From assembly GCA_014904985.1 (NCBI GenBank), contig MU129018.1, forward strand, positions 1-26,167: 26,167 nucleotides of DNA, given 5' to 3'. Positions 18,032-26,167 of this stretch are shown piece after piece. This stretch comes from Hydnum rufescens UP504. Lineage: Eukaryota > Basidiomycota > Agaricomycetes > Cantharellales > Hydnaceae. Every line of letters begins with the position of its first letter. The stretch's first letter is position 1. Under the pieces are notes generated by a model. The model saw nothing but the letters and a program-made list of their open reading frames with translations. It was not told the DNA's origin and did not search any database. Both the position numbers and the translations under genes were made by a program.

Positions 18032-20679
18032 CTATGAGGTGGCAGCAGCTTTTTTCCGCTCGAATTCTATCTCATGTACTAATTCAGGTGGGAGGCAGCG
18101 GTGGCCGTGGTACTTTTTGACTGCCCAAATGGCTTCGGACCCATTAAGTCCACATCTATATCCATCCATAAAGCGAAGGGACCTGTTGGAAAACCTAAAC
18201 AGAATGTTAGTGACAATAGAGGTTAAATACAAGAAGACTGACCGTCGCATGGACAACAGCGGTATGGACTCCAGGGCTGCGAGAGCATTCTTCTCCAATA
18301 TCATTGGATCGGATGAAATAGGAAACTGGCAATATACCCGCTTTGCATACCCCCAACACATCTCGATGAAGTTCAACTCCGGGTGAAATTTTGGTAGAAA
18401 TATTACCCTATAGCCCCGCCTTTCACACACATCTTCCAGAAGGGATTTTACCCCAACAAAGTCGGGTTGGTTAAAGAGGATACGTTGGCAGCAGCAATCC
18501 GTTATCCCAGGTGCACATTTGAACCCTTTGCACTCGGCTTTGAGGGACCTTGCATTGGAAAACCCACGCTCTTCTAGAATCACTGCCATCCCTTTGAATA
18601 AGCCAGGGTATTGTGGGTGATCATCTGGAAAGTAAAGTGGTTGGGGTCTCCCGTCGGAAAATTGCGCATCCGCCATCTTCTTGAAAACTTTGACAACCTT
18701 CCCGTCTGAACCATGAATCACATTGCCATTGGGACCCAATAGTGGGACTTTAACACCCCAGTTCTCGCCCTTTTTCCTCCCTTTCCCATTGGGATTGGGT
18801 GGATACTTGGGCATATGTCGAGCAGAAAGGGCATCATCAGCACACTTTTTGTGGGTTGTCGCATTGTCATATATGAATACATGATCTTCTGTCCGATAGT
18901 GCTTGTCTAGGATGTCCATTGCTTTCGTCACTTGGGCAAGAACTTCATCGCACATGAAATAGCCGTCGCGCTCTTTTCCAGGCCTTAGAAATACTCGAGC
19001 CCCATCAGCATCGGCGTCACCTGGCTCTCGAAGCCAACCATAATCGGGGGAAATGAAATCGGCAACCATAAGGGATGTACCCTCGCCCTTTGCATAAGGC
19101 TTTGCAGTTTCACTGGCATGGACCCATCATAATGTTCGTCTATCATGTGCATAAAAGATCGACTCATCGTGATTCCAGATGATGGTTGGGCGACTTGATA
19201 CGGGTGTCAACGGGTCAAGATTACCACCATCATCAAATTTGCGGGTCTTTGCATCGACTACGGCCCATGCTGGGAGGAAAGTTGATTGTCAGTACGTAAC
19301 CACATCGTCCCATTCATGGCCATCAACATATTGTCCCTTTGGCTCCTTTCCCCAGCGGTACTGCATAAGCCGCATCCACCGTGAAGCAGTTTTGAGTGAG
19401 ATACTTCTTTCGAGGCCAAGGCGAGTCTTTATTTCTGGTGTATTGAGATACCGAACAATATCCAGAGCAGATATGAATGGCCCAAGACCTTGAAGATGGA
19501 GTGTGATGTCTTGGGCCAGATCCTCGTCGGAAACAAGCATCGAAACATTCCACCTCCCATATGCATTTGTCGGAAGGTTTTTAGAGTCCTTCATGTAAGC
19601 ATGACACCATTCTCGGAGGCGTTGGGCTAACCATTGTCCCTTTCCAGCGGCTGTGGCAGCTATGAGTGATGCCGCAATCCAACCATTGCCCCAAGCCACA
19701 GAGTCGTTTGCATATATATTCAGAAACATACGCATCAATTCGAGGTGGCCCTGGGTAAGCAGGTCAAGGTTGGGGTCCATATGACCTGCACCAGTGGGAC
19801 GAGGTGGTTGGAGGATTTTTTCAAGGCCTTTTGCCGCAGCTTGAGCCTCTTTGATTGTTGGAGATGGGACAAATCGCCGTTGGTGTGTTTTTGTTGTGAG
19901 GGGTGAGTTCAAAATGTGCTCGTCATCAATGAGGGATGCTGTGGATGTGTTGTGAGATGGACTTTCATAAAGTGAGTGAACCTCTTCATTGTGAGAGGTC
20001 CTGTCGCCATCTGGGGATAATGCCACCCAGGTGTCAAGACGAGTCTTGCCTATTTCTGATGGCAAGGCAGCGGTTGATTCTGGCACTGACAATGACATGA
20101 CAGATGGTGCAGGGACAAATGTTATTGTGTCATCATTGTCAGCGCCAGACTCTGTTGTGAGGTCTATGGTTACATTCGGATTCCGAGTTTGTGTTTTTGG
20201 TGGGAGGTGCTGCAGCCAATTGTATAGGCTCGATGGGTTCCTATGGTTCTCCTCAGCAGCTTTTTGTTCCTCTAGAACACGTTTTCTGTCCCTATAGATG
20301 GAGCGCGGAGCTCTCTGACCATTAATTTTACAGCCAGAGTATGATCCTTTCACTCCCTCCATAGCACCACGCATTCCTGCACGCACTTTTTGGGGGAGTC
20401 GGAGCCATGCGCAAGCCATAAAGGTTTTCAATGCTGAGGGATTTGAAGTGGGCACTTCATCATCTATTCCAGTAGTCGATGGCAAGGATACTGATGAGCT
20501 GGCCACAGACTGTTGTGGGTTGCTCACATCTTCATCAAATATTACAATTGGTGAGAATATCTGAACAGGAGAGAGGTGTGTGGGGGGAGGTGTGGATATA
20601 CGGGGCTCCGGTTTAGGAGATCTGTGAGTCAGTATGCTGATATTTTTTCAAGACATTAGGCACACCTTCTTTTGTGCAT
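18032..20679 (-). pseudogene. DDE transposase of the Tc1/mariner-like element, two TGA stops
   Basis: Transposases of this superfamily cut and paste the element at TA sites. Likely structure: ATG at 20679 (exon to 20666, MHKRR), intron 20665-20622 (44 nt, CACAG acceptor), then one frame from 20621 to 18032, about 867 residues. N-terminal half: low-complexity linker, then HTH-like segments (LGLERSISLKTASRWMRLM). Catalytic residues: Asp in NHDES (19168-19166), Asp in YDNATTH (18868-18866) and Glu in ELNFIEMCWG (18364-18362). The triad is intact, with about 167 residues between the second Asp and Glu, longer than classical Tc1. Between them is GNVIHGSDGK..CCCQRILFNQPDF. TGA at 19291-19289 and 19129-19127 sit where Arg (CGA) fits (TY*QSTFLP and RRTL*WVHASETA). 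The first exon is inferred. Confidence 0.8.
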
Positions 20680-20805
20680 ATTCTCCAAGGTTTAGAGCTT
20701 GTTTGTACCCTTTGAGTCGAGGCATAGACCCTGAAATGGTGTGCCGCCTACTGCTATAGGTGCGGCAGCTACCGAAACACTCACAAAGCTGCCAAAGCTG
20801 TCCAC

Positions 20806-20933
20806 CCAAATAAGGAAGTTGCTTAATTTGATGCCATCCAAATAAGGAAATTGCCTAATTTGACACTTTCTAAATAGGGAAATTGCCTAATTTGGCATTA
20901 TCCAAATAAGGAAATTACCTAATTTGGATAGGC
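20806..20933. repeat. Four copies of a 32-bp tandem repeat
   Basis: Units start at 20806, 20838, 20870 and 20902, exactly 32 bp apart, consensus CCAAATAAGGAAATTGCC followed by TAATTTG. Each unit is itself an imperfect hairpin (CCAAATAAGG against CCTAATTTGG). Its position in the long subterminal region fits a transposase-binding array or promoter repeat; this is inference. Confidence 0.85.
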
Positions 20934-21152
20934 CAATTTAGAAGACTTTGAAACCAAATCACCTCAGAATCACAAAAGGAGCATTTTTCATTAGTGCAGT
21001 CTTTCAACTTGTAAAGCTCCTGACTGAAACAATATTTTTGAATTCTGAAACCGAGAAACTCTTCAGAGAATTAGTTATAAGGTACCCTTGGTCCCCATCT
21101 GCCTCCAAGTGTTGAGTTGTGGGCGCCTAAATGAAGACCGGAAAGTGCCGGG

Positions 21153-21182
21153 ATAGTGGATGAGTATGGGTGTCCACTATCT
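21153..21182. repeat. Right TIR of the Tc1/mariner-like element
   Basis: Reverse complement starts AGATAGTGGACACCCATA. Within it GATAGTGGA and TCCACTATC are perfect reverse complements, so this end forms a 9-bp hairpin. Confidence 0.85.
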
Positions 21183-21184
21183 TA

Positions 21185-21626
21185 TATGTATTGGAAGGCC
21201 ATGCACAGATGACAGAGATTACAAATTACACTACGTCGAAATCCCCGGCAATCACGTGGGATGAAGCCCACAAAAGATTCGGCCATTTATCAATTTCAGG
21301 GCTCAAAACCCTAGTTGATTCCGATATGGTAGCGGGAATCTCTATTGATCCCAATTCAAGTCAGATCCTATCGTGCAAAGCTTGTATTCAAGCGAAATTA
21401 CATCATCAGCCCTTTCCTAAATCGAGCGGAAACTGAGCTGAGAAACCGGGCAATCTCACACACTCAGATCTGTGGGGACCAGCCAGGACCACCTCTATTG
21501 GCGGATCATGATATTACATCTCTTTTATTGATGACCATTCAAGGCGAATCACCATTAAATTCCTAAAGGAGAAGTCCGAGGCATGACGACAAATCCAGAA
21601 TTATGTCACATGGATCCAGACCCAAT
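21185..21626 (+). pseudogene. Copia GAG-pre-integrase and first half of integrase
   Basis: Continues the Copia frame after the transposon. The HHCC zinc-binding module is complete: AHKRFGH supplies both His, CKACIQAK both Cys. The catalytic core begins LTHSDLWGP (first Asp), then YYISFIDDHSRR. TGA at 21434, 21509 and 21584 interrupt. The first two precede Ala and Tyr where CGA (Arg) would fit the family. Cut off at the MITE. Confidence 0.85.
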
Positions 21627-22052
21627 AGGCCTGCTCAATTCTTCTTAATTCTGCTTGCAAACGACCAAAATATCTTTTTCTGATCTAAGTTTGGGTCTTG
21701 CCAAGACCAACAAAGTTTGAAAGTTGCTCGGCCGGATCTAAACTTTCACCGTGCCTGTACCCAATCAAAACCGTTGCGAACATCAACTCTCACTCTTGTC
21801 GATAACTTTTTTGGATCCGGTGAGCCTGGAAACACTGGAGTTTATTGTGGAATTTCTTTACTGTCCCTTTTGGCAAGCTTTCACAGGGATTGAGCAGCTT
21901 TATTCATGTTTTTGTTGGAGCTTCACAAATATTGTGCTCATTTCTGTTTCACCTCATTTCACCTGGTAATTCCCTTTTAGAGCGCCAAGCGAGAAAAAGT
22001 TGAAAAAAAGTTTGCCATTCGCAAATTCCTTTCACCAGAATTGAGCAGGCCT
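21627..22052. mobile_element. 426-bp MITE nested in the integrase domain
   Basis: Perfect 16-bp TIRs (AGGCCTGCTCAATTCT) flanked by AAT (21624-21626 and 22053-22055). Removing element plus one AAT (429 bp) gives ACC CAA TTG AAC in the Copia frame with no stop; reading the TSD as TA would leave TAA, so AAT is preferred. No coding potential. An internal hairpin GGTCTTG-C-CAAGACC lies near 21691. The 3-bp TSD suggests a PIF/Harbinger- or CACTA-like source; the family is not certain. Confidence 0.8.
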
Positions 22053-22055
22053 AAT

Positions 22056-24478
22056 TGAACCGACTTCCCAAAGCATTCAAATTTGATAATGGGGGCGAAT
22101 TCATTGATCGCGAACTAAATGAATGGCTTTCCGAAAAAGGAATCAAAGTCAAATTTACCGCCCCTCACTCGCCTCAACAACATGGAAAGGCCGAGCGACC
22201 TAATAGGACATTAATAGAACTCACGCGGGCAATGATAATTGCCAAGGCTCTGCCCCAAAGTCTATGGGCCGAGGCTGTATCCTATGCGGCATATATCTGT
22301 GCATGGAGTCCTACACGGGCATTACATAATATGACCCCGATGGAGGCATGGACAGGAGACAAACCCAATGTATCTAACCTCAGGGAATTTGGGTCTGATG
22401 TATGGGTATTGGACAAGGGCGACCGATCTAAACTCGATCCAAAAGCAAACAAATTTAATTTTGTCGGCATTGAAGATGGCTCAAGGGCAATTTGGTATTA
22501 TAATCTGAAAACACGCAAGATCTTAATCTTGCGGAACTTCAAATTCAATGACAACCCCAACACCCCTTGCCAAGTGGAACTCAACATTCCACTCGCTCCC
22601 GGTAATACAAATTTAAACCCGGAAAATGCTCGAATTGAGGGGGAGCCACAGGAACCCGACAATGACATCAATTCTCCGCATCCGGCACCAGATCCCATTC
22701 AAAGTGATTCAATACTGTCTAACCTGCTGGAATCTACAGCGCTGCCCACTCGACGAGGCTTGCGCGAGCATAAAACAATAAACTACACTAAATTACATAA
22801 TCCGGCATCGCGGCAAGACATCATACCAGCCCAACAGCATAAACCTGACGAATTAGAAAATCTGACTCAGGAAGTGACTCAGCATTTGAGATCACTAATA
22901 TCCAGGGAGAGCTCGATATTTGATGAGCCTAATACCCTGAAGGATGCCAAAAAGTCACCGGACTGGCCACAATGGGAAAAGGCTATCGAAAGTGAATTAC
23001 AGATGCTCCAGGAAAAGGGCACCTGGACACTCGAACCCTTACCTCCGAATTGCCACGCTATCGGAAATCGCTGGACATTCAAAAAGAAGTTTGATGCCGA
23101 CAGGAATCTATCCCAATTCAAAGCCCGATTAGTTGCTCAGGGATTCACGCAGATTCCCGGTCAAGATTTCGACCAAACATTCTCACCTGTAATGTGAATG
23201 GATTCATTACATAATCTAATCACCATCGCCACTGTCCTTGATCTCGAAATGGGACAAATGGACATCCGAGGTGCATATCTAAATGGAGATCTTCAGGAGA
23301 CCATATACATGCGTCAGCCAGAAGGATATGAGGACAGGACCAACAGAGTCGCCCAACTACTCCATACACTCTATGGACTCAAACAGTCCGGATGGGAATG
23401 GAATACGAAATTCAATTCCTATATCACAGGTACCTTGAGATATACCTGGTTACCGAATGATCACTGCATTTACATAAGGTGCAATGGCAAAGAATTCGAC
23501 ATTATTGCCATATGGGTCGACGATGTCATCTTTCTATCAACATCCAAAGCACAACTGGACACTGCTAAAAATGAAATAAAGCAGGAATTCGAGACAACGG
23601 ACCAGGGGATACCGCATTTACTCTTGGGAATCGAAATAAATAGGAACCGAGAAAGGAAATCAACTACAATTTCCCAGGGTCAATATCTCCGGAAAATCCT
23701 AGAAAGATTCAATATGATGCAAAGCAGCACAGCTGCTACACCCCTACCGGCATCCATTCAATTCCATGTCATGACCGATGCCAATAAATTCGACTGACCT
23801 GAATTATACCAAGCAGCCATTGGTTCGCTCATGTACGCTGCTATCAGAACACGTCCTGATATCGCTTATGCAATACAATCCCTATCACAATTCTCTCATA
23901 ATCCATCCAATGAACATTGGCACACTGTCAAACACCTTTTTAGGTATCTCCAAGGGACTAAGGATATGGGAATTATGTACGATCAATGCGGAGGAAGCGC
24001 CACCATAGCCATATCCGGATTCTCAGATGCGGATTGGGCTTCAAATGAAATTGATCGGAAATCAATCTCCAGATACACGTTCTTACTCGGTGGTGGAGTG
24101 ATCTCGTGGACATCCAAGAAACAATCAATCATAGCCCTATCATCAATGGAGGTGGAATATATTGCCGCTACTCTAGCTATGAAACAGATAGTATGGCTGA
24201 GGAACTTCCTCAATGCCCTCGGATTTAGCCAACCTGGGCTGTCAGAATTACATATCGATAATCAATTGGCGATCGCACTCGCAGGAAACCCACAATTCCA
24301 CACACGATCCAAACATATTGACGTCCAATTCCATTTTATTTGGGAAACAATACAACACGGAATCATGGCAGTCTATTGGTGCCCTACCAACGAAATGACC
24401 ATGGATATATTTACTAAATCTTTGCTGTGCCCGAAATTTGAATGGTTCCGGGCAGATCTGGGGATGATATCGGTCTGA
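22056..24478 (+). pseudogene. Copia integrase C-half, reverse transcriptase and RNase H
   Basis: One frame with two TGA (23195 and 23795). Integrase: FDNGGEF (second Asp) and QQHGKAERPNRTL (Glu), followed by the GKKP-like/SH3-like region (KANKFNFVG..RKILILRNFKF). Reverse transcriptase: WTFKKKFDADRNLSQFKARL, GFTQIPGQDFDQTFSPV, MDIRGAYLNGDL, LYGLKQSGWEW and the active site IWVDDVIF (WVDD where YVDD is usual). RNase H: SDADWASNEIDRKSISRY, ISWTSKKQ, IALSSMEVEYIAA, HIDNQLAIALAGNPQFHTR. The TGA at 23195 follows SPVM, where most Copia elements have Arg; that at 23795 precedes PELYQAAIGSLMYAA. All catalytic residues are present. Confidence 0.92.
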
Positions 24479-24485
24479 GGGGGAG
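24477..24485 (+). promoter_or_regulatory. Polypurine tract of the Copia element
   Basis: GAGGGGGAG directly after the polyprotein stop and directly before the LTR. It is the expected primer for plus-strand DNA synthesis. Confidence 0.75.
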
Positions 24486-24698
24486 TATTGGATGGAACAC
24501 ATCCCGATAAGGAAATAAATCAGAAACATTCTGGAAACATCAGAACACAGCTAAATTAGCCAGCGCAGTCGGCATAGTCAGTGGACTGTGGAGTACAGAC
24601 TTAAATGAACATTCTAGTATTACATTTTGTATATAAATACCGAGCATATTGCTCGACAATAATAAGTGTTTCTAGCTAAGAGACATCCACTCTTAACA
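24486..24698 (+). repeat. 3' LTR of the Copia element (about 213 bp)
   Basis: Starts TATTGGATGGAACACATCC (expected TG start mutated to TA) and ends ..CTCTTAACA. A TATA-like TATATAAATA near 24630 would start the transcript. No second LTR exists in the window, so exact ends and TSD are not provable. Confidence 0.65.
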
Positions 24699-24758
24699 GG
24701 CACAGGTGGTGGCACAGCCGAATTCGGCTTACAGTTGAGGTCACAGAATACGGAGTTG
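24699..24758 (-). repeat. 60-bp relative of the 5'-end module array, between LTR and right arm
   Basis: On the minus strand it reads CCGTATTCTGTGACCTCAAC, then the palindrome GCCGAATTCGGC, then TGTGCCACCAC. This matches the end of module bodies C and D and the first bases of hairpin I (about 1060-1117 and 1345-1394). It stops at the Copia LTR on one side and at the inverted-repeat arm on the other. Confidence 0.65.
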
Positions 24759-26155
24759 CACCTGATGCTGTAGACTTTTTGCATCAGAAACGGTAACTTA
24801 CCATGGGTTTTTTGCATCAATTACGGTAAGTTACCATTACTGTAGTTGATGCATCAATCCCAGCCATTGCATCAGGCTACATTAACCTCTATTATTCTAA
24901 TATTGACTGAGGGTTCAGTTGGGTTCTTCATGGATTTGAATCCATTTATATCCTATTTAGGATGGTTTCCATATTAGGTTGATTTCTATATTTGTACTAT
25001 GGTGCCACAGTTGATAGCGGCAACAAGTAATCCCCGACTCTAAAGCCGAGTATCACCAGTACATGCTACAGCCCATGCCTGGCCCCACACCAGTGTATCC
25101 ATCTCAGACATAGATTGATTACAACCAGTATGTACATAAGTAGAGCAAGGCTGCTAGGGTTGTCCTAGATCTAAAGTATATGATCAGACTACAGATACCA
25201 TACTGTAAATATGGATTGTTGGGGACCACGTGAGCTTGAGAGGCCTTGAGCCAGAACCCGGTGCGCTGGGTATCATTTGGTTCTCATCTTGGAACCCACC
25301 TGCCTTGCTTCGTCTCTTCTTCTCTGCTGTCGTACCAGTTGACGATGGTGCGTTCGATCGCTCAGACGTCGTGCTCGACCGCTTGGGCATTGCAAGCGGT
25401 TGTTTCATTGCAGAGTCCTTGGGCACATTGGAGTTTCTGCATTGCAACAGACTCGGTGGTTGAAGAGGTGTAGAATGCCTTACAACTGGGGCGTCGGGTT
25501 CTGCAAATTCCGAATCTGGATTCAATTTGGGAGGTGACGCTGAGGCACCTCAGCCAAAGGCGGTAAAGGAAGAAATGGCCTGCTCTGCGACTCATGCGAA
25601 AGCAACCACATTGGGGGGCCAAGCCCTCAGAGAAGGACGAAGGTGCAAAGGAAGAGCTGATGCTACTGCAGGACCACTGTCTTGGGTATCGGCGCTAGTG
25701 CTAGGGACAAGGGAGTCCCAATAAACGGAGATAGGATTTGAGGTCCTGGAGGTCATATACATGATACTTGAGCAACACGGTCGGGATTGTCATTGTTGCT
25801 GTTGATTTTGAACATGACTTGGGCGGTGGAATACGTTAGGGTCACTGTAAGTTGTAGGTTGTGGGACAGCCACAGCGAGAGGCATGCTGTCTGGATGAGG
25901 GACTATGAAGCCGCTTGTTAACGAGGTAACAGCTTGGGTGTCAGTATTTTCTGCGACGAGTTTCTGAATGCTTCCTGAGGCTTCCGAGTGTGTGACAATC
26001 GGTGGGAGGTCGAGAGAGATAGGCACTCTTCTCCCGCTGCTCAAAGCTCCTGGAGTAGAACTGTCTTGAGCAGGGGAATTGGCCATTGGGCCCGGTGGGG
26101 TCTCGCCGCTGTAGACCGTCTTCGGCCGTCCGTCATCTCCCTCTGTGGTTAAGAT
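24759..26155 (-). repeat. Right arm of the 1.4-kb inverted repeat
   Basis: Reverse complement of 15748-17143. Homology stops at 26155 (..GTTAAGAT); the last 12 bases of the window differ. That boundary could be the true end or just an indel, as the window closes there. Confidence 0.9.
25184..26155 (-). pseudogene. Truncated inverted copy of the unknown gene's exon 2
   Basis: Minus-strand copy of the 3' part of the gene at 14941-16719, lacking exon 1, the intron and the first about 21 codons of exon 2. It shares TGA at 25792-25790 and 25552-25550 with the parent copy but keeps CGA where the parent has TGA at 16543. The C-terminus (EKKRRSK.. to TGA at 25186-25184) is intact. No promoter or start codon is evident. 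Confidence 0.6.
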
Positions 26156-26167
26156 CTCTCTCTTTTT

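Larger units (their letters stand above)
17868..21182 (-). mobile_element. Tc1/mariner-like DNA transposon nested in Copia
   Basis: Terminal inverted repeats start AGATAGTGGACAC at both ends, about 26 of 30 bp identical, flanked by TA (17866-17867 and 21183-21184). TA duplication is the hallmark of the IS630/Tc1/mariner superfamily. Element length 3315 bp. Excising it with one TA joins codon GTA to TATGTATTGG, restoring the pre-integrase text VYVLEGHAQM in frame. It encodes one DDE transposase on the minus strand. The long 5' side (20680-21182) carries a 32-bp tandem repeat. Confidence 0.9.
17144..24698 (+). mobile_element. Ty1/Copia retrotransposon, 5'-truncated, with two nested insertions
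   Basis: Domain order gag zinc knuckle, protease, GAG-pre-integrase, integrase, reverse transcriptase, RNase H, PPT and 3' LTR identifies Ty1/Copia. The 5' LTR, PBS and most of gag are missing; the left edge is the inverted-repeat arm. After subtracting the transposon at 17868-21182 and the MITE at 21627-22052 (each with one TSD copy), the polyprotein is one frame from about 17144 to 24478, with seven TGA stops (17406, 17571, 21434, 21509, 21584, 23195, 23795) and no frameshift. It cannot be autonomous. Confidence 0.9.

Noticed and set aside
25230..25724. Plus-strand ORFs in the right arm
   Set aside because: Antisense shadows of the inverted gene copy; the same ORFs appear on the opposite strand in the left arm.
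15748..26155. Foldback-type transposon with 1.4-kb TIRs
   Set aside because: The outer end of the left arm lies within a continuous exon, so that arm is not an inserted terminus.

Overview
The window looks like nuclear DNA of a mushroom-forming basidiomycete (Agaricomycetes). Introns are short (44-69 nt) with GT..AG ends. There is a KDZ transposase with a CxC2-type cysteine cluster, a Ty1/Copia element, a basidiomycete-type RNA polymerase II CTD fragment, and a multi-exon protein family that I recognise as common and functionally uncharacterised in Agaricomycetes. Family assignments come from reading the translations; no database was searched. I see no clearly intact host gene, so this reads as a transposon graveyard with captured or stranded host gene pieces.

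Layout. 1-410: no gene. 411-1690: tandem array of about 0.28-kb modules, each with two near-perfect hairpins flanking a consensus 5' splice site. 1732-1866: AT-rich minisatellite. 2108-6752 (-): six-exon gene of the Agaricomycete family, decayed, with a pentapeptide-repeat region split by a 1358-bp solo LTR (3006-4363, TSD TCGT). 6753-9084: mostly featureless, one weak ORF. 9085-9543: intron-bearing RPL36 pseudogene. 10087-13773: KDZ transposase pseudogene. 13985-14716: piece of RPB1 with CTD heptads. 14941-16719: decayed gene of unknown function.

15748-17143 and 24759-26155 are the two arms of a 1.4-kb inverted repeat, about 98.5% identical by eye. Between them is a 5'-truncated Copia element (17144-24698). 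It holds a 3315-bp TA-flanked Tc1/mariner-like DNA transposon (17868-21182) and a 426-bp MITE (21627-22052). Removing each nested insertion with one target-site copy restores the host frame exactly, so the order of events can be read.

One process ties the window together. All 19 premature in-frame stops I traced are TGA, mostly where the family would accept arginine (CGA to TGA). Two lost active-site residues are CpG-to-CpA changes, and about 17 of 21 differences between the inverted-repeat arms are C/T or G/A at CpG. This is what CpG methylation plus deamination, or a CpG-directed RIP-like process, would leave. The best candidate for something undescribed is the hairpin/splice-site module array at 411-1690. 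A relative of its module lies against the Copia 3' LTR at the inner end of the right arm.
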